Origin: Parus major
Taxonomy: Eukaryota > Chordata > Aves > Passeriformes > Paridae
NCBI RefSeq assembly: GCF_001522545.3
Contig: NC_031769.1
Location: 133,560,616 to 133,624,615 of the forward strand
DNA length: 64,000 bases
Reading direction: 5' to 3'
Below, in pieces: positions 25,441 to 37,110 of this stretch; position 1 is the stretch's first letter, and the number at the start of each line of letters is the position of its first letter. Below the pieces are notes generated by a model. That model saw nothing but the letters and a program-made list of their open reading frames with translations, did not search any database and was not told the DNA's origin. The translations under genes were made by a program, and so were the position numbers.

Positions 25441-28400
25441 GTCCCTGCTAACACAAATTCTGTCACTTTATTAGTATGTCATATATCCTATATAACAGGC
25501 ATCCACTGCGAATACCTCTACCTGATCTGTCAATAACAGGTAATAGTAAGGAGGAAAGAGATCAGATTGAAGTGATAAAGAAGATCAAGAAGAAGGAAGC
25601 AGCACATCAAACAACTTTGGTTCTGAAATACTTTTCATTGATTTCTTAGAAGAAATTGGGAATTCATTTCAGGATAAGACATTCTACAGCAGCTCAAACA
25701 GTGACCATGTAATCATGAATTATGGCAAAGGATTACTTCAAATACTGAGCTGTTTTCTCTCACAGTAGCATTGGTGAAGGGACAAATGAAAGACGTTGTG
25801 CTCCTGACATGAAACATAGAGGAGAATATATCCAAAGTAAAACCTCAAGATAAAGACCCTAAATTCTTGTGTGATAGCTTTTCATATTATTCAAACACAG
25901 AATACTGCCTGTGTGTGTTGATGAAAGTATTTGATGAAATGAATTATTTTGGCTTGGATGATAGGAAAGACCAGGAAACCCCTTCTAACAGAAGGTTTGT
26001 GACACAACTGAGAATATCACTGAAAAGGGACTGGACATAACATCAGCAAAATTATTGAAAATATTCATCCTACATTTTTGAGGAGATTAGTGGAAAATCA
26101 AAGATGTTAGCTTTATTATTAAAGCAAGAAGTGATTTGTAAAACTGAAGATCAGCCTTCAGAAATGTTTGAGCACGTATGTGCATCACGTAAATTGTGAA
26201 CTGCATTCTGTGGCATAATATAAGCGGTATGGAAAACTAAAAAGTTAGAAAAATTACACTGCTCACATGGGATATGCTTTTTTGCATGCTACTACATACT
26301 TTTCCTTCCTTTTTTTCCTTCTTCTTTTATTTTTTTTTTCCCTCACACTGCCAGGATCACTGTTTTCTTAATACATAATTAGGAGATTTCCTTTTGTAGC
26401 AGTTCAGAGATACTATTTTGCTGCATTCTTAATGTTCAAAGTGCAAGACTGCAATTCATTATGTCCCTGACTTCTTTCTAACTTTATACAAAGGCAAGAG
26501 TAATGAATGTAGATATGAGATTTAATCTTTCATGTCTATTAACACTTTATTGGCGTGGGGTTTTTTGTTCAATTCTGATACAGTGATTGTGCTGGGATTG
26601 GATAATTATCTAGGGACAAAACCCACAAAAACCTAAACTCCAACAATCCAGTATGAGCTAGAGTAATTAAATTGATTTAAATTAATAGGAGATGCTCTGA
26701 CACCTATTTTCTTACTCACCATCATCAGCTCCTTCTATCGCACAGGTAATTAATTCCTTTTAGTAAGAGTTTGCATTTTTGGGTTTTTTTAGCAGTGTTT
26801 ATCTTATGGCTTTCTGTGGTTCTTTGTATACTTGAATGTCACAAACAGTATAGCAGGGTTATAAAGGCTTTGCAATGAAATTGGCCAGCATGGCATTGTA
26901 AATAAGTAAAACTAATTCCCTGGACAAATAGATGTTGTATAGCATTAGATGCACTTGAGTGCAAAAAAAAGAATTTGATTATGTTTCTCCCTCCTGCCTG
27001 TGAAAAACAGTTCCCTTAAGTCTTTTATCTAATATCATATGGCTTAAGTGCTGAGCCTCCTGGTAATTGCCTTGCAGGACTGTTCCTCATCTAAGAGACA
27101 TCTGCAACCCGTGACTCACTAGCAGTCTACTGAGAATTCCTTTACACTAATTTCCATCCCTAGCTCCTAATTTGTCTCTCAGGCTACTCTAAGCAGTATC
27201 TTTCAACTTTTCCTTTCTCCAAGGAAATTCATCAAATATCCTCATGCACAAGGGTAGGAACCAGCCTACTGCTCAGAGAAAGACATCTCAGAGGCCACTT
27301 TTGATGTCTCTTCACCATCCTTTGCTGAGAAATCACTGTTATTTGAAGCAGTACTTGGACTGTTCTGTGGGTGTCAGCTTAGGTGTAGATGCAGCATGAG
27401 AGAAAGGGCCATAAGCAAGCCAAGTCTCTTTATAAAAAGTTGTTGACCATAAAAGATGTTCACCATAAGCCTCTGCCTCTCTGCACTTGCTTGGAAGAAT
27501 GTAGCATAGTTTGAACTCTAGGTTTGAGACTGGAGCATCTCTTTGTCAAGTCAGAGGTTAATCCAAGGAGCTTCTGTTCATCCTTTCTGCATTTCACACT
27601 AGGTGCAGGGAGAAAACATGCAGTTTATGTTTGGCATTTGCAAGCTAATGCTTGTGCAGAAGAATTAGGGAGGTTGGAAGTTCTCTGCTACCTGTGGCTC
27701 CCATTCCTATTGCATTGCTTCAAGAGGTGCAGAAACTGCTAATCAATGAAGTGAACTGAGAAAAAATAAGTAAGTGATGTTATATATTAGTTATGTGTAA
27801 CAAAATGAAAGGCATCTTCAGATCAAGTTCTGCATTTCCCAAGAAGTTGAGAAATAACTAATATGAAACTGCAGCAGAGGCAGTACAGAAGTCCTGTTTT
27901 TGTCAACAAAGATGTCTGTATTAAAAGCATTTTTTCCTGAGCTGACATTAGGCTAATTCCCTCCTGTCTATTCCTAATAGACTGAATCCTAGGAGTCAAA
28001 GCCACTTGACCTTGTAAAAATTGGATCACCCATTTGAAGTAAACAAAATCTAACAACGCAGAATCTTTCTGATATAAGTAAATAAGGTTCTCATATAAGT
28101 AAATAAGTAGACTACCTGTTCCTACTACCTGTTCCATGGTGCTGCTTTACAGAAATACTGAGGCAGCCCTTTCTGTAACAATCATTTAACCTAAAAGAGT
28201 GCAAGATAGTTGGAGCACTCAATAGCAGCCTCTGCTTCTGCCTGTTCTCAGGGGTTTGAACAGAAGCAATTTGTTTTATGGGACATGGCATCTCTCTTGC
28301 CCTGCTCATGCAAAGAATTGGCCTTTTGTACAGCCCCTCTGTGCGTGCTCAGTGCCAGCAGATTGCCTTTCTTGGCACAGACGGGCGTTTCAGAGGGAAT

Positions 28401-31400
28401 GTACACGTCTCTGTTTCGCCTGACAGACATTTTATTCATGTAGGGCTGATTTGCCTCATTAGCCACCAGTCCAAGAAAGTGTGATACATCAGAGTCCTGG
28501 CTCCAAGTTAACCTAGGGACACTGTTATCCAGAGACAGCTTCTTGGGAAATATCCTCTCTGCCCCTTTTCCTCGAGAACAAGGGGATGCATGTTGTACTT
28601 CTCCCTGCTGAGGGAAGATCTTACTCCACTCCTTGTGCGCGGTAACTCATTTGGCTGATGCACAGGAGCTAAGATGCACAGGCTGCTCCTTCCACAGCCT
28701 TGCTCTGTGAGGCAGGGTTATAAAGGGATGGAAAACAGTAGTGTTGAGAATTGAAACAAAGTGTTTGTGGTACATGACCAGCATGAGATGACCCCATGGC
28801 TCTGATACAGGCCAATAAGGCATGCTAAGGCTTCAAAGAAGAGTAATTACAATCAATTACTTTATCTAAGGTCACAAGAGACTGTAATTAGCTCACTGAT
28901 CTCCTGTATTATACAGCATACAGGCCATCTATTATGATTATAATAATTATTATAGTTGTTAATGCTATTATTTCAGAAAAAACATCCATCTTCATTTCAA
29001 GACTTCCAGGTCTGCAAAAGGCTTGGTATTCACTTGGTACTTACTCCAGCTTGCTTAATTACCAGTGCCAGTCAGGGTGTAAATTTATCTGTGAAATGTG
29101 GTAACCCTCTACTATCAATTTCTGTTCTGCAGTAAGTATTGATAGACCTGGGCAAGAACATCTTGTATGTTTGTGTATGTCTACCTGTGGTTAAACTTGC
29201 AGAGGAAAGGTCTTCACTCTGTCATGACAAAGGGCTTGAATTGATAGAGCTCTGCTGATAAGGTTCTGCTTTACTGGTGCTGCTTGAAAATGCCAGGTCA
29301 CTACCCTCCTTTTGTCCTTTGCTTGGTAAAGGCCAGTGTATCATTTTCTGTTGAATTGCAGTTAACAATATACCTTGCTTTCCTAGTTCTGTACAGGATA
29401 ACACAGAGATTCTCTCTGCATCTTTGTCCATGGGTGTATACAGTTACACTGGAAAAGAACTTAGAGGCAAAAGGCATTAATTAATGTACCTATAAATTTC
29501 CCAGGAGGGACTACAATAAGAAATCTGGTCTTCTAAGTGCCTTTGTTTCAGATTTAGTTTTAATCTCTACTTTCTTCCTGGCTGCACTGATATAATTTTC
29601 ATGGGTAATTACTATAGGAAAGTAGACTTTCTCTCTGTACAAGTTTTATTAATAAATCAAATATTCCATCAGAATGGGAAATGCACATAAAAAAATAAGT
29701 TCTTATATATTACAATTACATTCACAACCAAGAATTGTTACTAAAATAATTTGGAAGCCCAGAATTGTTAGATAAGTGAATATGACCAAAGCACAGAATC
29801 TTTAAAAAAAAATAAAAAAATTTAAAAAATGCTTGTTCTAGTGATAAACAGTGACTTTGCAGAAGACCCCTTCCACACAGGGAAATGAGGCTTCTTCACT
29901 TGCTCTATATGTATATGTTCAAATGTACATTTCTGTTAGCATCTTTCCTTCCATACATTTTGATCCTATTAACCAATCTAGCCAATCTAATTTTTCTGGG
30001 GTGGAGGGTAGGGGGCAGATAAATGCTACATTCAGTGAATATTAGCAATTGAATGGGAGGCAGACACCTCTAAGTTCTCCAGCTGAGAGAACAGCACAGT
30101 GACAGCTCACACCTTATTAGACACCAGACAATACAAAGAAGCAGAATCAGCAACCACATCTTTGGATTAACAATGGGACATAAATCTGCTGGAAGCAGCA
30201 CTTGCTCCATCCTGGTGCTCAGGGGGTTGCTTAGCACAGCGCATCTCTCGGGGCTTTGCTGGAGGGGCAGGAAACACAAAGTGTTCCCACTGCAGTGGAG
30301 ATGCTCTCCTACAAGTTTGGTCTCTATATCAGTAAGATCAATTGCACTTGTAAGTTCAAATTTCATTAGTGCTATATCTGTTTTTACAGCTATGAAAAAA
30401 ATACTTTTTCCTTTTGGTGAATTTTGCAGACTGTGGGCCACAGCTGTTGGCAAAGCTCTCATTGATTCACGGCCAGACAAGAAACCTCATCACATGTTGT
30501 AGTTCTTACAAGCTGTTTGCATTTTTAACTCATGGGAATGATCCAGTTGAAGGATATTTTTTATTATTATTTACTGATTTTTTAAAAATTGTAAGTCAAG
30601 AAAACATATTAATATGGAAGTGTCTGAACATCTCCTCTGGCAAAGAGGAAGAAAGAAAAAAAAATTGCAGAGGAGAGGGAGATTTTAACATGTAGGCACC
30701 TCCTGCACTGTAAAAAGTAAATAACAAAGTGGATGACATCATTTATGACCTAAACAAGTGGCAAAATAATGAAATGCCTTTGCTGATAGGAAGAACTGAG
30801 ACCTCAGATATCTGACTCTGTTAATTTAAAAGTCACTATCTTCAGCTGAAAAAAATGTTAAAATGCCCAGCGTCCACATTTTATTTCTGGTGCTCATGAA
30901 TCAAACCCACACAAAAATGAGGCGATCAGAATGCACCAGATAGATGGAGAACTGAGATGGGGATGCTTAACAGTGTCGTGATGAGAAGTAAAATTGTCAA
31001 AGATTGCAGTTCAGTAGTTTTATATGAACTACAGACAGGGAGAAATCCTCAAAATAGTAAGATTTCATTTTCACACAAAAGGCTCCAGCTTCTCATTTAA
31101 TATGTTTTAATTTCAAACTGACATAAGCTAGGATAAATATTCTGGTTTTGTTGGGAGGAGGCAAAAACCTGAAACTCCTACTAAAATAAAGCATCTTGTA
31201 GTGTGGATTGGGTCAAGGATAAATACCTTTCTTCTTCTGGAGACATCTGTCTTGAAACAGTGTTTTCCTTTTCATCTGTCTAGAGGCAGAGATCTCTGAA
31301 CCCAGCCAGAAGGTGCTACAAGTTGTAATTGCAGAAGGTCTGAGCTCCTCCATATGTGGTGGCTCTAATGTTCGGTGCTCTGGTTTTATTGCAGCCAACT

Positions 31401-31588
31401 GCTCAGCCTGGAGAACAGAAGGCTCAGGGAGATCTTACCAAAGTGTATAAAAACCTGAGCTGGGGCTGGGGGAAAAAAGACAAAGCCAGAGACTTCTTGG
31501 TGTTGTGCACTGACAGGGCAAAAGGCAATAAATTCTGGAGTACAGAAAATTCTGATAATTATCATAAAGTCTTTTTTTTATCGTGCAG
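25441..31588. other. Gene-free intergenic sequence
   Basis: AT-rich with short ORFs only. Patches dense in TAATTA/CAATTA cores lie at 26620-26770 and 28790-28975 (see findings). A short direct duplication of ATATAAGTAAATAAG occurs at 28072-28086 and 28093-28107. Confidence 0.6.
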
Positions 31589-31768
31589 GTGGTCAAACAC
31601 TGTAAAATGCTTCCCAGAGAGGCTGTGGAGTCTCCTTTAATGGAGATATTCAAAAGTCAACTGGATGAGCTATGGGCAATCTTCTCTCCCTGACTTTGCT
31701 TGAGCAGGGGCTGGATCAGATGAGCTCAGAGATGTCCACCAGCCTCTACCACAATTCTGTGACGGCTT
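31589..31768 (+). mobile_element. CR1 LINE 3'-terminal fragment, plus orientation
   Basis: Typical CR1 phrases run in order: GGTCAAACACTGTAAAATGC, CCCAGAGAGGCTGTGGAGTC, TGGAGATATTCAAAAGTCAA, CTGGATGAGC, TTTGCTTGAGCAGGGGCTGG and AGATGAGCTCAGAGATGTCC, ending ATTCTGTGAC. It is 5'-truncated and noncoding. Confidence 0.88.
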
Positions 31769-34700
31769 CTTCTCTACCAGCACTTTTTATGAAATTCTGA
31801 AAACAGCCTAACACACTGAGTGCCATCTAGTGATCAGCTCAAAGGGAACAAATAATCTTTGAGACACGTTTCTGAACAACAACAAAAAAAAATTAACTTC
31901 TAGGCAATGTCTGTTTTGTCACATAATTTATCTGCCAGCTTGAGAAATAAGATCAGACTATGCCTATACTTCCCATATGTTTCTTTTGCTGCAGATCATT
32001 TGGCACCAAAGTTTTCTGAATATCCAAATCTGACTTTTAGATTATTAATTTGAAACACTTGGGTTAAAAACATATGAATCTCAAACTTTTCTGCAGGGCA
32101 TATAGAATTTTCCTACTGCCAGGACTATAAAGATAAATTAGCTTCATTGCAGAAGAACAGAAGACATTCTGATGGTTTTCTAGAGATTAGTTTAATTAGC
32201 TAATAAACAAATGGAATACACTTATTTCATTGCGATAGCAGAAATGCATTATCTCAAACAATAAGCCAGGCATTTGCATGCAGCTCATGACAGGAAAGAG
32301 ACAGTGAGTAATACAAGAGAGATAAATTTGACAGGAGAGGAGATGCTCAACAAGGAGAGGAGTGAGGATACAAGCAGAGCTGGCGGAGCAGTGAGGACAG
32401 CTGCCGTGATGATTAAGGACATGAGGACACAGAGGCAATTGCACTCCACTCAAGCTACCTTTGTCCAGACCTGGATGAAGCACGCAGGAGACACTTCCAC
32501 TCCACAAACCACAGAGCTGTGTAATATGCTGAGAGGCACAGCACAGTGCTCAGGCACTGTGCCCTACAGCAGCTCTGTGCTGCCTGGGAGCAGAGCTGGC
32601 TGCGTCCAGTCACCTCAAAAGCCTGCACAGCTCAAGCCAGGGTCTGTCTGTCCCCAGGAACACAGGTGTGCCCCGAGCTCCCAGGAGCACCTGTTTCTCC
32701 CCAAGATGCTCATGAGTCTCTAACTAGCTCTGAAACTAGTTCTGAAACAAGATGAGAAAAGGAAATACACTGTAAAGTAAATGGGTCATATAAAATGGAA
32801 ATAAGTGATAAAAATTATGCTAACAATCATCAAATAGTCTTCTGCTGGGCCTGCCATTGGTTTATAAGGGGGCTGGAGCACAAGGCAGAGAGGGACTGCA
32901 AGGCTGGGAGAGGTGGGGGGGAGTGAAAGTATAAAAATGTAGAAAAACAAGATCCCTGTTTTGTACATCACAAGATGGCTGGATTTGTTTAGTGGTTCAT
33001 GAAGACATTACCTAAGGTTTTCAGGTGATTTGTGCCCTTAGGGAAACCTGAAGAATATAGAGTGTTCCCAAATTAAATGCAAAATCAACTTTTATTCTGA
33101 AAAACAACAGAATGATGTGAGAGAGAATTTAAGGTCTGTCCAAAGCAACTAAATTTTAAAAAGGCACTAAACCTAATTGATCTTATACAGGGTAGTGTAA
33201 AAAACTCCTGGCATCTGAGTACCTCTTCCATTAAAATAGACAAGAGATAGGCACCGTCGAAAATTCTGGATGTATCTAGAGGACATATTTTATGAAAATG
33301 AGTCATTGCTTTCAAAATCAGGACCTTTTATTACTGCTGATAAATTGGCTTACTGGTAAAAAGAATGACTAATCTGTAAGGGCTTGCCTTTGGATTTTGG
33401 TTCTTTTTTTTTATTCCCAGTCTTGATTAGCCTCCTGTATTACAACAGCATCAATCAAGCTGGCTACAATCAATTCAATATGAATTGTGAAATCTATTTC
33501 CACAATAATTATTGACTGTAGCTATTAACATTATGAAATCCATATTCCTACCTGCTTGCTGACAAGACCTTCACCTCCCTTCCATTTTCTTCTTTTTAGT
33601 TCCACATACTTTCCCTGACAAAAAAAAAATAAAATTAAAACCACTTTCCTTATTTTTTCCCCCTTCTGTTTGCGGAGGCAAAATAGTAAGATGCATGGGT
33701 AACTGTAAGGTAAAATATCTTATTTCAAAGAGGAACTAAACCAAATATTGTCCTATATAAATGACAGTAAACACCAAGTGATCCTGTGTGAACAGAGAAA
33801 TTAACTTAGGGTTCCCACAAGAGCTCAAGGTAAAGAAAGATGGTATTTATGTGACAAATCCACCTCCTGTGGTGTTTGGATACAGACCTCCTTACTTGCC
33901 ATGCATTGGTTCTTCCTGTAGTGGCTGTAGTTATGTATGTAAGCTTATTGTTATAGATCCTGGAACTTCTAATGGGATGTGGGGTAGGTTCAGTGAGGGA
34001 TTCTTAAATAGTGTACAAATTTTCCATGTCTGTCCTCCATGGCCTGCATTCTAGCCTTCACCTTGGGAAAAAAAAGCCATAACTGGCACTGTTTACTGTA
34101 GTTAAGACGGTGATTTTAAACCACAGACTTGAGCTATTACTGCTGTGTAGTGGAGCTTCCCCAGGAGCTGTTTATCTCTCCAATTCACAACTACTTTCCT
34201 TTCATCTTTCTCTGTGCAGGAGTAGTAACTTTTTACTGGCCTGAAATTTTATCTTAGGCTACCTCAGCTATCCAGCTGAAAGGCAGGCTTAATTCCATCT
34301 GAATTGAAGGGGAGGTATAAAAGAATTGCCTTTTTATTCCTATGCACTGGACACAGAACCAGATAGTAGGTACGACCGTCAGAGAGGAGGAATTGGTTCT
34401 TTGTTGGGCCACAGAGTCCACACACAGCATGACCATAGACAGATGAGATTTGGGCTCTCAGATGACAATGCATAAATGAGATTTCCATGCATATTTAAAT
34501 GATTGTTTAAGGCTCTCTGTGAGAACAAGTACTGCATTTCCAAGGTTTGCATGTGCACTCTTGGAGCTGCAGCAGTGCCACGTGTCACCTGGACACTGCC
34601 CACTGCCACCAAGCAGTGGGGCTGGAGTGGTTCTGTTTGCACACGTGGCTGTGTGAGGCTGATGAAGAACTGCAGAGCTGGCAGCAAAGTGAAAAGCAGG

Positions 34701-36879
34701 AACAGCACAAGCAGAAATAATGCATGACCCTAAAACACCCCAGACCTGAACACAAATGGGAGTTATCTGGATAGAGGAAGATTGACAGCTCTTTGAATCC
34801 AAGCACTAAATAAAGATAAGCATTTGTGGTGCTCCTAGAAAGACTCTGTTTCCAGAAATCAATGCAAAGATTTGTTCAGCACAGTGTGCAGCTTTTTTCT
34901 CCCCTTCTCAGACAGATTAATTTTACCTAGAAACTTGCTGTCTGCATTATATCTCCTGTCCATTTTTTCTGCAGATGATAAGGCATTGTCCTTATCATTG
35001 TCCTATCAAAACTGACTTAATAACAGCAATAAGAGAGATGGATTGTCACTTTAGGTTACTCAGGCAGTGGTTAAAGTTAATAAAGGTTCAGACTGCTTCT
35101 TTGTGCTATAAATGCTGTGCAACAGATTAGCCTGCTGGGGAGCACAATTGGAGGTGCTGGTTCCCCAGTCACTCCTCAGACACCAGGGTAGTAGCTAGAG
35201 CATTCATTTTCTTATGAAGCCATCTGACATTTGCTTCTTTTCATACTTCTCTATCCCTGCTGGAAAGCTGCAAGCGTAACCTCAGCACAGTTAGTTTTCT
35301 TCTCTCACACATTAGGACAAGAAATACCATTAGCATGTGAATGATGTATGAGGTGTAGGGTTCCTGAACCCCTCCCTTTTTGTTCAGGGGTTGACCATGA
35401 GCTGTTCCCGCTCTCCTTCCCTCCCACAGTCCATCATGGATCTAAAGCTTTGACCCTCACTCTCTGAATGCACTTCTCCTATGCGCAACTGCTTCCTAAC
35501 AGAGCTTGCAGAATTAGACATAAGGCAGCAGCATATGAAAAATGATGCTTTTTTGTACACTGTGCAGAGCTGGAGGTCAAGCACACTATTAATAATTCTC
35601 TGACTTTTTAAAAGCTGTATTTCCTCCATTTGTTGGCAACATGATTTGAAAGGTCTGTACAAGCCACTTAAAACAGCAGCTGAACAGAGGCATTTCAGCA
35701 TTGTCTAATATTGATTTTTGCTTCTAACTCGCCTCTTTGCTAAGACTGGTTTCAATATCCTGTGAAGTTTAAGTGAAGACATTTCCCATCTCAATAGCCA
35801 TGCATTGTAATTTGATCCCATAGACAAGCCCACAGCATTTTCCTTAGCAACATGGATTGTCTCAAAGAGCAAGGCCAACACAAAATCTCCAACTTGGACC
35901 ACTGCTGCCCACACTGAAGAAAGTCTGAGTGGAGAATGAATGGAGGTGGGCAGGAGTAGGGATCACAATCACCAGCTCAGCTGAATAAAAAAAACAAACC
36001 ACAATACAGGGCTATTGCAACAGAGTATTTCTGCCTCCAGGGAAGTCGTCCCAAGGAACAAAAAACTTGAGCAAATTCAAAGCACTAATTAATATGCTCC
36101 CACATAGCAGAAATTTAAAGGAAAAAGGAATTCAGGAAAATTTAGCAAATTCTTCACCAAAATTAAGAAAACAAAATACCATATGTGAAATGTGAAAATG
36201 TGAAAGAAAAATAACAATTGTAAACATGGATTTGGCTAACCATAACAGTAGTCTAAAATTTTAGAAATTTCCCCACTGGGGAAATTAGAACATATAAATA
36301 ATAATTTTCATTTCTTTTGTGAGGGTAAGCAAGTGAGATCCTGATAGAAGAGAAAGAAAGGTCATGAGGAAGTGCTCTATATTTATACTAGAAAGAAGAA
36401 AAAAGACAAAGAAAGAACAGGTTTTCTGCTTGGTGGGGAGTGAGACAGGACACAATTGAAAATGACATTGAGAAGGCTGAAGTGCTTCAACCTTTCTTTA
36501 CCTCAATAAAAAAATCTGAAAGTATTCAGACTATCCATAGACTTCAGAACTTAAGAACTTCGGCTGGTAGAGAGCAGAAGAGGCTGCATAGATACATAAT
36601 ATATCTGCAAATCATGTGAGCCTTATGAAATTCACCCCAGAGGGCTAAGAGATTTGAGCAGCAATTTCATGGCCATGAGTAATCATCTTTGAGGACTGAT
36701 GGAGGGTGAAAGTTCCAGAAGACTGGAAAAATGACCTCTCAAGAGCTCTTCCAGCCATGATTACCATTCCTGTAAGGAGGTAAAAACAAAGGTAAGGCTG
36801 TGATCTATTGATTCCTTCTTTACGAAGACACAGCGGCAAACAGTGACTTAGCATTGCCCCTATAGGCAGAGCACAAAGT
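31769..36879. other. Gene-free intergenic sequence
   Basis: Contains a perfect 9-bp hairpin at 32541-32562 and an AT-rich motif-dense patch at 33410-33540 (see findings). The 149-codon ORF at 32274-32723 shows no recognisable domain. Confidence 0.6.
32541..32562. other. Perfect 9-bp inverted repeat with 4-base loop
   Basis: GCACAGTGC, loop TCAG, GCACTGTGC. The arms are exact. It is short and isolated, so chance is possible. Confidence 0.8.
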
Positions 36880-37110
36880 TTTGAGAACACAGGGTCAGTC
36901 TGGATCAAATCAAAGGTCCATCTGTCACAAAATAGGCTCAGATAGTAGCCTGCAGCAGTTACAGCTTTATCTAAAACCAAGGGAAGGGCAAGCATACACC
37001 AGCACATTCTCTCAGCTCTTAGCAATCAGAAGCTTAGGGACTTACAGAGCTAGACTTGGCATCCTTCTGTTAATAGCCCTCCGTGACCTTTAATAGCCCT
37101 CAACAATTAC
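36880..37110 (+). mobile_element. Old CR1/L3-like LINE fragment
   Basis: The run CAGTCTGGATCAAATCAAAGGTCCATCTGTC, then AGCAGTTACAG, GGGAAGGGCAAGCATACACC and later TAATAGCCCTCAACAATTAC follows the order of an ancient amniote CR1/L3-type 3' region (usually GGATCAGACCAAAGGTCCATCTAGCC, then a TAATAGCC line). It is strongly decayed, with uncertain ends. Assigned from memory of the family. Confidence 0.5.

Noticed and set aside
32274..32723. 149-codon plus-strand ORF
   Set aside because: No domain, no recognisable family, uneven composition, and length close to other random ORFs in the window.
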